NCBI RefSeq assembly: GCF_019175285.1
Contig: NC_056524.1
Location: forward strand, 145,402,724-145,466,723
DNA length: 64,000 nt
Direction: 5' to 3'
Source of the DNA: Sceloporus undulatus
Lineage: Eukaryota; Chordata; Lepidosauria; Squamata; Phrynosomatidae
The translations under genes were made by a program, and so were the position numbers. This document shows, piece after piece, positions 34,228-46,894 of the stretch; positions within the stretch are counted from its first letter, which is position 1, and each line of letters begins with the position of its first letter. The notes beneath the pieces are model-generated. The model was not told where the DNA came from, did not search any database, and saw only the letters and a program-made list of their open reading frames with translations.

Positions 34228-36956
34228 AAAATTTTGTTTCTTCTCTGCCTATCTCCTAGGGCTCTTCAAAATTCTTAATAAGCAGGACTGATTTTTACAG
34301 TCATGCCCTTGCCTCTGTATGCATTCCACACATGCTGCATCACATTTTATCTATAAATCACATGTTTACCTATTAACATTAATTGCTTGCATAATGGCAC
34401 TGTTTCTGTAATTAGGCAAAAAATACCTGGTTTTGGTACAGTCAATTTACTTATTTTTGTCTGGGAGGATAAACATACTTATGCTGATTCATGCTCTAAT
34501 TTAATATCAGAGATCGGAATGAACACCCAACTACCACTGAAGAAGAGCTCAGTAACATGCTTGCTCATAGTGTCCCAAGCTAATGAGATGATAGAAACAC
34601 ACTTGACTAAGTTTGTTCTTACTTTCAGTTAAATATTTCCATCGTTCCATAGCCCCATTGCTGCCACTGCAAGCCAGTAGTAGGTCATGTGCATAAAGAA
34701 GGTCTAAAGCTCATCAGTTCTTCACATTTTAAATTAAAAGGCTAACCTTTTTCTAAACTGGGAAAATGTCTCTCTGACTGAAACATTACAGAATGCCTGT
34801 CAGTTAGGACAAATATTCCTAGGTTATGGGGACCCAAAGTTTAAAGCTGCATGCTTTGTATAACTACCGGAAGAATTTTCTGTTTACCTTCTGGAATAAC
34901 AACTCACCACAAAACTCAAAATTGAAGCATGAACTTCCATTACATCACTGATTTCTCTCTACTCTTTGCTAAATATTTTCACTCAGAGAAGCAAAACTGA
35001 GTCATGAGTTCCATTACTGCGTGTACTAATACGAAGAAATTTTCATATTAGAAATCTTTTTGAGCCTTTCTGAAATTGAGTATCATTAGAATTGTCCTGA
35101 AGGAGTGTGACACAAACCTCTTCTCTGTGTGTGTATGTGTGTGTATATATTACATTTCTGTTCTGTATCAATGAACTACGAATATGTGAAGTGCAAAATT
35201 TTGAAAATAAAAATAATACAAAATTTTCATTGAGGTTCTTTTCCCTATAGGCATTTTTTTTATTAAACCAACAGTTTAGTGTTACAGATCATGCAGCAGG
35301 TCGTTCTTATCACTATACAGAAAAACATCCAGGCAGCTTTTTCAGCTGCATCAGGCAGGCTTTGTGATGGTCTCCAGTTTTGCACAGTCACTAGAGTGTC
35401 ACACCATGAATTATTAAATCAGTGCTTCATGGTAATACATAATTTCTTATCAATTATTCATGCTAATGTGTGTACAGTTTACTTAATTGTGTTATTGACG
35501 ATCAAAAGTAATTTCCTGAAAATCCTCAAGGACAGAAAATTTAATCATCATAACTACTTTTCAGATGCAATGCTGTTAAGTATTCTTAATTTGCTCAACA
35601 GTTCATTTATATACCTTTCTGAAGGAAAAAAATGAGTTTAATCAAAGCATTAGAATGAAGGACCAAATTCACCTGGATTATTATAACATGAAATTGAGAT
35701 TGCTGGTGTGTGGGAAACCATTTTAATAGTGGAATTTTAGAAAATACAGAGATTGAAAATCCCAAACAATAACTGGCTGATGTGTGGCAATTTTAATAGT
35801 GGAATTTTAGAAAATAAATGGATTAAAAATTCCCAATGATAACTGGCATGGACATGAGAGACTATGATTGCTTTTCTTCCACAAGATATTTGCATGGTTT
35901 TGTTAGCAAGAAGAAGCATCCTTTTTGCTCATCTAATAAATGCTAAAGAGCTGAAGCTGAAGAAAATCTGGAGTCAAAGAAATCCAAAATGCTGTCATTT
36001 AAATACTAGTTGCCCACTTCAGCTTATAGAATGCAAATCAAAACATGGATAAATATTAATAATACAGTATAAGAGACAACAATTTCTTGTATTTTTCATC
36101 TGGTATGGAATGAGATAGCACTGACTCCATACTAAAAAAAACAGCTCAGCATTATGCCTGTTTCCTCGCAAGTTCCAGTCCAGAAAGAAACTCTGTGCAT
36201 GTTGTTTGTCTATTTGTCCTAGAATAGTTTTAAGGAAAAACTACCTAACCATATCTAGGAGGTTGTGCACTGGTGAAGCTCTGCATGAATGAACTGTGCA
36301 CTTTCTTTTTCTGACATGAAGGGTGCAGTGATATCAAGGCCAGCTCTTCAGGGTCTTTCCAGGCCTGTTTGTATTTTAAGTCTACATCCTTATAATTATG
36401 CACCCTTAGAGTAAGTCTCAGAGAAATCAATGAGCCTTACCCATTAGTAGATGTATGTGTACATGCGTGTGTGCGTGCGTGTGTATGATTGCATTGTTAA
36501 ATGTATTGTAAACTGCCTTGTTTGAAGGACAGTGGAAATCTAGATCATTAGATAGACAGACTACAAAGTTGTCAAATCTTTGTAGGCAAACTGACAATCC
36601 AGGACAGCTATTCCAAAATCTCAGGGTACGAGATGAGGCAAGCCATCAAAAGAGTGTCATTAGAAGTCAATCCAGACACTTTGGGCCATGTGCAAGAGAA
36701 TTTGAGAAGAGCATAACATTAAAAGCCATAAATCTAAGTTTTGGTTGCAAACTGATGATGAAGTGGGTCTGCTGGCACAGTGGCTGACTGTGTCTTATTT
36801 GAAGCCCACAAATTACAAAGTTTTGAGGCAGCACCTCACATGTTAGCATGTTGATAGGCTTCAGCTGTGATGGAGGAGTGAGGGGCTAAATTGAAAAGCA
36901 AGTTCAACATATTCCACCTGCTATTCCAAACTAGAGGAAATCACTGAATAAACTGG
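34228..36956. other. Single-copy intergenic sequence
   Basis: AT-rich, no gene seen. Contains a TG run at about 35126-35150, a 70-bp tandem duplication (35705-35847) and a TG/CG tract at 36450-36490. Confidence 0.5.
35705..35847. repeat. 70-bp tandem duplication
   Basis: ttttaatagtggaattttag occurs at 35721-35740 and 35791-35810; the flanking bases up to aataactggc also repeat, with a few differences. Confidence 0.85.
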
Positions 36957-37110
36957 ATTTACATAAAGAGCTTTGCCTTTGCCTTTCTCAGCCTCAGAGG
37001 AAGGCAAAAGAAAATCCCCCCTGAACAAATCTTACCAAGAAAACCCTGAGATAGGTTTGCCTTAGGGTTACCATAAGTCAAACAACTTGAAACACACAAC
37101 AACAAACATA
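36957..37110 (+). mobile_element. SINE/L2-type 3' tail
   Basis: The sequence from the CTCAGAGGAAGGCAAAAG block through GGGTTACCATAAGTCAAAC to CACACAACAACAAAC resembles a widespread reptile SINE tail ending in ACA repeats. The head part is not recognised. Confidence 0.6.
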
Positions 37111-37389
37111 AATGTTGATTCACCATTCAGCAAACACCACTGAGTGTGTCTACTTTTGCTGGGAATAGTAAATGGATTTAGGGCTAAGAGGACAAGGCAG
37201 TCCTCTTTGGAATAGTAACTTGTAAACCAACTTTTTTAGCTTGCATATCTTCCTAGGAGTAAACCCACTGAATTCAGCTAAACCTACTTCTTAGCTAATG
37301 TGTATCAGATTGTTCTGTCACTGATCTAAAACAGGATTGGAAATCATTTAGCCTGATATGACTTAGGTTTAGACTAGCTGAAAGACTAT

Positions 37390-37625
37390 GGGCCGAAACA
37401 GACAGGCCAAAATAAAGCTGCTATGGGTCACTTTGGTGGTATGCTGTTTAAATGATACATGCATCCTAAGAGGCCAGAAGCTGCACCCAAGCCATGCTCC
37501 AGTCCTAAGGACTGGAGTACAGCTTTGGCACAGCTTCTGGCCTGTTAAGATGCATTTGTTATTTAAAACAGCATACTTCCAAAGTGACCTGAAGCAGTTT
37601 TGTTTTGCCCTGTCTGTACGGGCCC
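37390..37625. mobile_element. GTACAGAC-end foldback element, copy 3 (nearly perfect hairpin)
   Basis: Left gggccgaaacagacagg and right (reverse complement) gggcccgtacagacagg. The arms pair along almost all of 236 bp (for example GGCCAGAAGCTG near 37471 with its complement near 37530). Flanking TAT at 37387-37389 and 37626-37628 is a 3-bp target duplication. Confidence 0.85.
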
Positions 37626-37639
37626 TATATCTCCCTATA

Positions 37640-37940
37640 CAAACCTCCCTTCTGTGAGAGGCTAGCTTGTCCTTCTCTGCTGTCCTTTCATCAGCAGGCA
37701 AAGACTCTTCTGTTTAAGCAGGCTTTTGATATGTAATGATTCACAGGGAAGTTTCTTATTGGTGTGTGTTTTATTTATTTATTTATTTTACTTTTGTGTG
37801 CTTTTAACATAATTTATACTGTTTAAAATGTAATTATTTTAATTGTTTTTAAAAATGTATTGTTGGGTTTTGACTGATTTAATTTGTCAGCCACCTTGGT
37901 TCCCAATCCAGAAGAATAAATATTTAAAATATGAAATAAA
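37640..37940 (+). mobile_element. L2/CR1-clade LINE 3' tail
   Basis: aaagactcttctgtttaagc, then T-rich sequence, then gtcagccaccttggttccc and an A/T-rich tail with AATAAA: the usual terminal layout of L2-type LINEs in reptiles. Confidence 0.6.
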
Positions 37941-38344
37941 TAAATTGGCCAGATGTTGTTGGACTGAAACTCTCAGCAGACACCTTCCAAGACAGGAGAG
38001 GAATGGTGAGAGCTGCAGTGCAACAACATCTAAAAGGCACTTGATTCCTGCCTCTGATCTAAAGGTATGTGTTTCCTAAAATCTTACCTGACATGCCTTT
38101 AAAAATGTAAATTCTTCTAAACATTTTCTTTTCCCCTAAAGCTCAAGTAAAAATATCTTAGAAGTGTTGGCTGGGATTAACTGCTCACCAATACTTGTGT
38201 TCTCCTGAATCCCATACTCAAGGGTCACGTAGGGAGGTGACCATGTTGAACTGACAGATCAATTAAAGTGTCTCAGATTCATACAAATTCAGTCCCAATG
38301 ATTTGTAGTCTTATTATGTGCCTGCTTTTCAGATTGATATGTTC

Positions 38345-38372
38345 TGTGATTGATAAATAATAAATAAATGAA

Positions 38373-38407
<35 letters not shown>

Positions 38408-38410
38408 ATA
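38345..38410. repeat. (AAAT)n microsatellite
   Basis: About 13 AAAT units with one AATG interruption. Confidence 0.9.
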
Positions 38411-38554
38411 TCAGAGCCACCAGTCCTTTAAAAACCCTTTACAGCATGTATGACTGGCCCCCTTTCAGCACATAATAGGTCACCATATAGAGTGGATCAA
38501 ATGTGGAGTCTCTGCACTGAGCAATTAAGACAATAGGTCATCTTCTGCACTGGT

Positions 38555-38560
38555 TTTATT
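38555..38560 (-). promoter_or_regulatory. Candidate poly(A) signal for DRGX
   Basis: AATAAA on the minus strand about 520 nt after the DRGX stop codon. Confidence 0.35.
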
Positions 38561-39081
38561 CAGCCTTGGAAAGACTGTCTTCCATTCATCCACTTCACAG
38601 CTTGACACTTGATTTCTCAGTCACTAAAATGACAGCAGAAGTTCTTCTATTATAACTGGTTTTTTTTTTTCCTTAATCAAAGGAGGAATGTTAGGTGACA
38701 CTGAGGGACCTCCTGACTAAACTGACTGACTGATACACACATATACCTTTCCCCCAAGGGCACAGTAAGTGCTATATGAGCAAGAAAATGTCCTTCACTT
38801 CCGACCTCTGTTTGTAGCAGGACTCCTGAATCCCATTCCACTTTAGAATGAACTAATGCCAGGTGGCACAAGTGTGAACAACCAGGAATGTGATCAAATC
38901 CATCAAGAGGTTAAAGACATCAGTAAGAGAGATGGTTAAAGCAAGCTAGTGTCTGAGACAGCAGACAACTACCAATTTTTTTTCCATCTGCAAAATAATC
39001 CAGATGGCTGCAGAGGTCAGGTAGATCCCATAGATTTGGCTTCTTAGTATGTTGGGTTCATTATAATGTGGGAGGTGGGTC
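38561..39081 (-). other. Probable DRGX 3' UTR
   Basis: Non-repetitive sequence between the DRGX stop codon and the candidate poly(A) signal. Confidence 0.4.
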
Positions 39082-39347
39082 TCAAACACTCTTCTCATTG
39101 TTATTCTGCTCAATCATCAGTGGAGGTTTGTTGTCCAAGTCATTTTCTGAGCTAGGCTTGCCTGCTGAGATGCGGCTGGGACTACTGGAAGCTAGAAGAT
39201 TAGCTGATTGCAGTACAGCCTCAGAATGCTCTCGGGCTTTCATGCGCAGGGCTGCTACGCTTGCTGTACGATTACTCTGACAGCCATATGTGGGAAGGAA
39301 GGAGAGACCCATGTGATCAGGAACACAGCAAGAGCACAGTGGACTAC
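39082..39347 (-). CDS. DRGX: DRGX last coding exon (OAR domain)
   Basis: Minus-strand exon of 266 nt ending in TGA (39084-39082). It begins right after a strong acceptor (TTTTTTCCCCTCTCCAG, 39364-39348) in phase 1, the first two bases completing a Gly codon. Translation: SPLCSCCVPDHMGLSFLPTY, then GCQSNR, the OAR motif TASVAALRMKAREHSEAVL, QSANLL, and a Ser/Pro/Asp-rich tail ending NNNEKSV. The OAR (otp-aristaless-rax) motif closes paired-like homeodomain proteins; this wording matches DRGX (DRG11/PRRXL1) as I remember it. In mammals DRGX is a homeobox transcription factor for nociceptive sensory neurons of dorsal root ganglia and dorsal horn. The C10orf71-like gene converges from the left, as in human. 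Upstream exons, including the homeodomain, should lie at higher coordinates; none was found up to 64000. Confidence 0.88.
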
Positions 39348-39364
39348 CTGGAGAGGGGAAAAAA
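39348..39364 (-). promoter_or_regulatory. Splice acceptor of the last DRGX exon
   Basis: Minus strand: a 15-nt T/C tract with one interruption, then CAG. It decides the exon start; an alternative CAG 67 nt further in would drop the conserved CCVPDHMGLSFLP block. Confidence 0.75.
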
Positions 39365-39868
39365 TACAACACCACCTGCCACCAGAATCACCAACAAACC
39401 TGGAAGCTGGAGTAAACTGAGGCTAGATCACCCAGGGTTCTGGCCATATATAATTCATGTGTCACTTTTCTGGCCATCAAGACCCCCAAAGTGATGGATA
39501 CTTACAAAGAAATAAAAGATAATAACAAAATAAGAACAAGCTTTTTTTAAAAAATATAAAAGCTGAATGATTGAATAAACAGTACCATTTGTGCAGCTTG
39601 CACACAAATCAGTAAGGAATCGAGCCAAGGTGACCTCCTTTGTTCCAAAATCAGCTGTGTTCCTGTCACTTACACCTTATGTCTAGCCTCTCTCAGTGGA
39701 AGGACATGCACAAGATCTCAAATAAATACCACAAAGTATGGTACAGCTCATATGGGACATCTAAATAGGATTGAGACAAATGGTGAACACCAATCACACT
39801 GGAAATGCAACTTGTTATAAGAGTATGCAAAGAAATCTTATAGAACCTTTGATACTAACTGTGAAATA
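39365..39868. other. Presumed DRGX intron sequence
   Basis: No repeat or exon was recognised. Confidence 0.4.
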
Positions 39869-40064
39869 AGTTGTATTATAAGCTTTCATAGACTTGGCGT
39901 GGAACACACACCCTTGGAGAGTTGTGGAGTCTCCTCTTGTGGAGATTTTAAACAGAGGCTGGGTGGCAATCTGTCGGGAATGCTTTGATTGTGAGTTCCT
40001 GCATGGCCCTTGTGGCTGGCCCTTGTGGTCTCTTCCAACTCTATGATTCAATGATTCTTTTATT
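39869..40064 (+). mobile_element. CR1 3' end, plus strand
   Basis: The translated end and the terminal block (aggctgggtggcaatctgtc, then tcttccaactctatgattc and ATTCT repeats) are CR1; about 195 bp. Confidence 0.85.
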
Positions 40065-40454
40065 CTATTATTCTATTTTCATGCATCTGAGGAAGTAGAC
40101 CAAGTCTACAAAAGCTTATGCTACAACTTCTTTTGCACTGCCAATCTCAAAGGTACTACAAGATCCCATTGCATATTGATATTCCAGACTAACAGAGCTA
40201 TAGCTCTGACGTCTAATAAGAGGTTGGCAATGTGTGGCTGACCAGCCCATCTCAGTTTTATGGTCTGGATTAAAAGTAGAATCAGGAATGTGTAACAAAT
40301 ACAATTGCCCATGCAGGATTTCATGACTTCTTTGATGAAATTATTGACATCGACATACTGACCACACCAGATGAGTATAGTCCTGGACTACAGGTCTCTG
40401 TCATGTTAATGCTGTATTCATTACCATCATTTACATTACTCAATGTAAATGAAA
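40065..40454. other. Presumed DRGX intron, no feature
   Basis: Nothing recognised. Confidence 0.35.
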
Positions 40455-40960
40455 AGCAAAGAGTTGGAACCAGCCTATTTGAAAGGCTGGATTGCCCTTT
40501 ATGAACCTGTTAAAGTTCAAGGATATTCAGAAGAGGCCCTTCTCTATGATCCACCATGTTCTCAGGCCCATTTGTTGGGAGTAAGGGAAAGGGCCTTCTC
40601 AGTGGCTGCTTCCAGGCTCTGAAATTCCCTCCCTAGAGAGGCTAAGATGGTTCCCTCCTTGCTCTCTTTCTGTCACCAAGTCAAAACATTCTTAGGCCAT
40701 CAGGTTTTTAGAAACTGATTGAGATGGGCTTTCCATGCTGTCTGTTTTGTGATTTGTATATCTTTTTTTAATGAACTGTAATAGTTTTAACATTATAAGT
40801 TGTTTAATTGTCTTTTAAATAATGTTTACATATTTTATTGATGGTTTGTATTATTTTGATCTATATTATATTAATATGTTGTAAACTGCTTTGAGTTCTA
40901 TTATTGAGGGAAAGGCAGGACAATAAATGAATAGTATAATAATAAATAATAATCACGAGG
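40455..40960 (+). mobile_element. L2-type LINE 3' end
   Basis: Translation near 40590-40690 contains RAFSVAASRL and NSLPREAK followed by a PSLLSF-type block, the C-terminal signature of L2-clade ORF2. Then a T-rich 3' UTR with gtaaactgctttgagt and an AATAA-rich tail. Confidence 0.75.
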
Positions 40961-41028
40961 GGAAAACATCCAAAATTCAAAGCTGATCAATGAATTCACA
41001 GCAATCTAAGTAACTGAAAAGTGTGTTA

Positions 41029-41691
<663 letters not shown>

Positions 41692-41696
41692 TGTTA

Positions 41697-42256
41697 AAGA
41701 GTTTTGGAGAAACTAAAAAGGTGATAGGACTCAAAGTATCTTACAACATGTTAAAAATAAAACAGACTAAAACATTAAAAACCATCTTGATTAGGTTACA
41801 TGGGAGAAAAAACATATAAGTGTAAATATCAGGCCCAGTGTTGTGGCCAAGTGACCAGCATTTTATACCAACTGTAAAGACAGAGGTTGCAGGCTGAATA
41901 TTGTAATGTTTTTAACATTATAAATTGTTTAATTGTTGGTGTTGCAGGTATCTGGTCACACCTTAGAGGACTCTGGGACAAAGAAACAATGGCTGCATTT
42001 CTGAAAGCTGTCTGTAATCCAGATCATTTCCTCCATCTCTGTATGACTGTCTCGCCATTTCGAATCACCTGCTTTTGCATTGGTTTGTGTAATTATGATT
42101 GCAGTTTTTGTAATTTTTCAGTTTAAGTGTTATGTCAAGTGTACCTGCTGATTCAAAATGATGGTATAATTTTTAATGGAGAGATTGTCAATAATATCAG
42201 ATATGCTGGATGTAATATGAGTAACTGACAATTTAAGCAATCTGCAACTTGATAAA
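41697..42256. other. Presumed DRGX intron, no feature
   Basis: No repeat was recognised apart from A/T-rich stretches. Confidence 0.35.
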
Positions 42257-42573
42257 GGCCTGGTACACACCGCCACGAAGTGGTGTCCTGGCGGCGATAG
42301 TAAGGCTCGGGACCGCACACCAACTGCACGGTCCTGAGCCCCTGAGCCCTACTATGTGTGGGCGGCATCCTGATAGTGGCGTCCCGTCCACACGGACGCT
42401 GCCATCTTTACATAGGGGACTCGTGATGTAATCTGGGCACCACAAGAAGAACCCAGAAGTATCAGGTTCTTTTTACTCCGGAGGGGCGTCGTGCTGTTTG
42501 GCAGCTGCGGCATCCCTTTGGAGTTAAAATGGGCATCTGCAGACCACTGTTTTTGGGTGGTCTGTACTGTGCC
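42257..42573. mobile_element. GTACAGAC-end element, copy 4
   Basis: Left ggcctggtacacaccgcc, right (reverse complement) ggcacagtacagaccaccc. Flanked by AAA on both sides (42254-42256, 42574-42576). Internal blocks ACCGCAC and CCACACGGACGCTGCCATCT match the other copies. Confidence 0.75.
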
Positions 42574-42768
42574 AAAGTCAGAGAAGTAACCAATGACCAT
42601 GATTTAAAAACGAATGCTAAGGAAACAATAATCATTAGTAAAAGGAAATGAAAGTTTTGACTTGGAATCTGGTTGAATGAGCAGAAGCTCAACAATTGTG
42701 TGATACAATTGTGTAATACAATCAACCCTCATCCATGGATGGCCCGGCCCCATTGTCATGCCTCCAGA

Positions 42769-43060
42769 GCAGAGCTTTCTTTATCTGGACCTGGGAAAAA
42801 GCTTTCCTTTGACTGGTTCTGTTAGCAGAGCTTTCTTTATCTGGACCTGGGAAAGAGATTTCCTTTGACTGCCTCTGCTAACAGAGCCAGTCAAAGGAAA
42901 TCTCTTTCCCAGGTCCAGATAAAGAAAGCTCTGCTAACAGAGCCAGTCAAAGGAAATCTCTTTCCCAGGTCCAGATAAAGAAAGCTCTGCTAACAGAGCC
43001 AGTCAAAGGAAAGCTCTTTCCCAGGTCCAGATAAAGAAAGCTCTGCTAACAGAGCCAGCC
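42769..43060. repeat. 56-bp minisatellite with strand switch
   Basis: Two units in one orientation (from 42769 and 42825) are followed by three and a fraction in the opposite orientation (from 42882, 42938, 42994 and 43050). Unit core: ggtccagataaagaaagctc and its complement. Spacing is exactly 56 bp. The head-to-head junction near 42881 makes a palindrome with arms of about 110 bp. It abuts the left edge of the BEL/Pao element. Confidence 0.92.
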
Positions 43061-43345
43061 AAGAAGGGGAGTTTTCCTAACTGACAGTTGGAAGACTAGA
43101 TAGCAAAGACCAGAGCAACTAAAGCCCTTTGCAACCCTTTGTGTGTATGCTAAGCAACCCAGGTCTGTGCAAACTGTTGCAATTACAAAGACTTTGCATG
43201 CAAAAGGCCTAAGCAGTCTGCATTTGCAGGAGAGCTAAAAAGGGCGGGAAATCCTGGAAGCAGTCAGGCAGCCATAGCTCAGTCCTCATTGTGAAGACTG
43301 CAGAGCGCCCCCTGCAGGAGAGTCCTAATACTGCAACAGCAGAAC

Positions 43346-45195
43346 ATGGAACCTGAAGAGCATATTGAAATTGAAATTGCAGATTCAGAAACCAAATCAG
43401 TGAGAACTAGGAAACTCACTGCAAAGATGGAACAAAATATAGAAGAAGAATTAGCTTCTCTTCAGGAAAAGAGAAAAAATGTCTTGTCAGCTTTGCAAGA
43501 AGACATGAAGACAAGCCAACAGGCATTAAGCACTGAAGCAACATTTGAATTAAAAGAAAATATGATGCACCACTTTACAAACTGGAATGCACTGTTAGAG
43601 CGCATCTTCCAGCTGCTAAGCCGTATAAATACTCCAGAAGCCTTAAACAAGAAGGCAGAAATAAAGGATCAATCAGAGCTTGAAGAAGGAGACTTCAGCA
43701 AAGCTATTCGAAGTCTAGATGACCAAATTCAGCAATGGGAAAAAAACAAGCTGAATCTCAACAGTCACCAGAGACAGCCATCGTAACAGAGGAAAAACTG
43801 TCAACCTCTCCCAAAGGCTCAAAAAAAGAAATAAAGCCTCAAACAAGCAAAGCACCAAGCTTGGCATCTTCAGAAGTGACTTCATCCCAGCATTCCCACA
43901 AGACCAGGAGTTCCAAAACCACTTCCTGTAGTAGTGGCTCCTCACAAAGGTCTGTAGGAGTGGAGCTGGAGAGGATAGCTCTCCAAGCAAAGGCTGAGGC
44001 GGCAGCAGCTGCAAAACAGGCAGAATTTTTCAAAAAGAAGCAGGAACTCATAATGGAACAGACCAAAAGAAAACAAGAACTCGTAATGGAACAGACCAAA
44101 AGAAAACAAGAACTCAAAATAGAGCAAGCTAGAATGACAGCTGAATTGGAAACCTTGGAACAAATAGCAAAGTCAGAACAGCTAAAACAAAAGGTTCAAA
44201 TCTTGGAACAAGTTCTCAAAGAGAAATCGCTGGCATCTGACCTGTCTAACCTAGGAGAAGAAGATCCTAAACAGAAGGTGATTTCCTATTTAGCTGGTCA
44301 ACAACTAGACCCCAAGGCAAAGGAGATTCAGCCCAACACACTTCTAACGCCAGCTGCTGCACCCATTGTTCAGCCTGCAGAAGTACCACCTTTAGTACAG
44401 ACCTCAGTAGTAACCTCAGTGCCTGCCTCAGTGCCGTACCAGAGCCAGTCCTTCAACAGACAAAGAAAACCTGTCACATACCCGGTTAATACCACTGTTC
44501 CTACTAACCTGGGTTATCAAGAGCAACCAATCCATGCTTCACTCGGCTCAAAGCCACATTTGCAAAATGTGCCAGATCCATACTTCATAACTATAACAAG
44601 GAACCCAAGGAAAGACTTAACAGACAAAGGTGTTCAAAAATTCTCAGAAAAACCTGAAGACTACATCCTCTGGAAAGCCATCTTCCAAGGAGCCATGGAA
44701 GATATGGGATTATCTGTAAAGGAAGAACTGACTTTGCTTGGCCCTTCATCTTCAGAGCAGGTAAAAAGAGTTTATGCTGCTCACATAGCAGACCCTTTGG
44801 AAGCCTTACAAGTTGCATGGGGCAGAATAGACCAGAGATATGGAAGTGCAGCTCAGATTGAGACCTCTCTTCTATGTAGATTAAAGGATTTCCCTCAGCT
44901 CACAATGAGAGACAGCAAGAAGTTGTGGGACCTTTTAGACCTTTTACAAGAGCTACAGAATGCTAAAAATAATCTACAGTTACCTGGTCTCATTTCCTTA
45001 GACCAACATATGTCACAAGCAGACATTGTAAGAAAGCTGCCATTCCAACTTAGGGAAAAGTGGGGTCAGGAAGTCTTCGAGTATAAAAGACAGCACAGCC
45101 AAGTATATCCACCCTTCTCACACTTAGTGAATTTTGTTGCCACCATGGCTCATATGAGAAATGACCCTCAGACAGGACTTTTTGATCTTTACTAG
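43346..45195 (+). pseudogene. BEL/Pao Gag region
   Basis: Opens MEPEEHIEIEIADSETKSV; a Lys/Glu/Gln coiled coil with repeats of MEQTKRKQEL (about 44050-44130), then the conserved Pao Gag core (KFSEKPEDYILWKAIFQ, RIDQRYGSA). Ends in a helical stretch before a zinc-knuckle region. Part of the BEL/Pao fossil. Confidence 0.8.
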
Positions 45196-45631
45196 GGTTT
45201 CAAAACTGAAAAGAGTCCTTCTAAAGCACCTAGAGTCAAGCAAACCATCTCAGTCAAGAAAACTGAGACTTCATTCTCCAAATCAACAACTGAATCCTTG
45301 TGTCCAATACACAAGGCACTACACCTTATCAGTGACTGTAAAGAATTTCGCAAAAAACCATATGATGCCTTGTTAAAGGAACAAGAGATATGCTTCAAAT
45401 GTGCACATCTAAAGAACACAGAGCCAAAGACTGTAATGAAAAGGTAAAATGTCTAGAATACAACAGTACTAGACACTGCACGGCGTTGCATCGAGTCCAA
45501 CCACCATGAAAGCAGGAGAAAACAGCTGCTGAGCCAACAACACCTCAACCAGAGACAGTAACTTCTTCAGAAGTCAAGAAAGCAGGTACCAGTTGTACAG
45601 CCCTGTGTCAAGAACCAGGTAAAGTGCAATC

Positions 45632-46573
45632 ATGCCATCCAGTATGCCTGGCCAAGGTGTTCCAAATGGGCACCCTGAAGCCTCCAGGAAGGTCTACATT
45701 GTCTTAGACATACAAAGTGATACTTCACTAGCAGCTCCAGAATTTTTTGACCTCTTTGATATCCAGACTCAAGAGATAGAATATGTCATGACAACTTGCA
45801 CAGGAAATCAAGTTATGGTGGGGAGGAGCACATCAGGTTTCATAGTAGAGACATTGCACAATGGCAAAAGATTCGAGCTGCCTATGCTAATGGAGTGTAA
45901 GTCCATCCCCAGGAACAAGGACCAGATTCCAACCAAATTGATTGCTCTTCACCATCCGCACTTAAAACAAATAGCCTACAAGATTCCAGAGTTAGATCCT
46001 GAAGCAGAAATCCTATTACTAATAGGTACGGACTGCCCAGATTTATTGCATATCAAGTGGCAAGTGACAGGCCCAGCAGGAACACCTTTCGCTCAACAGA
46101 TGTCTTTAGGTTGGGCCATCGTAGGTCCAATTTGTTTGAACTGCAAAAGAATACCAACAAGAATAAAGACCTTTGCGACAACACTAGTGGACAGAGGTTG
46201 TCCCTCTCAGCTGGAGGAGTGTTCCGCTCACATCCGTATACACCAACTGGACACCACTAACTTCAAGCCTACACTCTTCCAGACCACCTTCCGTGATGAA
46301 CAACTCGCCCCATCCATTAAAGACAAGCAGTTCCTGAGCATCATGGAACAGCACTGCCAGCAAGATGACAAAGGTAACTGGATTGCCCCATTACCTTTTC
46401 GCATACCCACAGACCTCAATCCTGCCGACCAGGGATCCAGAGCCATTCCAGCAGGCAAACTTCAAGATTCAAGCTGGCTACACGGTCCTTCATTTTTGCT
46501 AGACCCAGACTATATAAGTTCCACAACAGAAACTTATGAGTTGCAAGATCCAGACACAGATAAAAAAGTTTGA
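45632..46573 (+). pseudogene. BEL/Pao protease and RNase H remnants
   Basis: The Peptidase A17-like part contains VYIVLDIQSDTS (active-site region), TEIKIGTDCPDLL-like wording (here LLLIGTDCPDLL) and MSLGWAIVGP. The second part carries IPTDLNPADQGSRAIPAG and DSSWLHGPSFL, the usual end of BEL RNase H. Confidence 0.75.
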
Positions 46574-46894
46574 CCCTCTATAACAGTCTTGGCATCAAAC
46601 ATCCCTAAGGCTAAGACACTGGGTTCACATCGATTCTTTAGATTTTCATCATGGGCCCGTCTGATCGCAGGTCTAGCAAGACTTATTCATTTCCTACGTT
46701 TTCATGATAAGGAAGCTATATCTGTTGAAGACAGAGAGAAGGCAGAGTTAATAGTTTTCCAGACTGTACAAGCTGAAAACTACCAGGAAGAAATAACTTG
46801 CACAAAACAAGGAAGGCCAATGCCTAAAACCAGTTCTATATGACCTTTAAGTCTTACCTTTAAAGACAACAGTTTATTCAGAGTAGAGGGCCGA

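Noticed and set aside
39281-39290. Alternative, shorter DRGX last exon starting at an inner CAG
   Set aside because: The acceptor at 39348 has a far better pyrimidine tract and keeps the block CCVPDHMGLSFLPTYGCQ, which I recall as conserved in DRGX.
42769-43060. CRISPR array
   Set aside because: Units are contiguous with no unique spacers, and they change orientation; the genome is eukaryotic.
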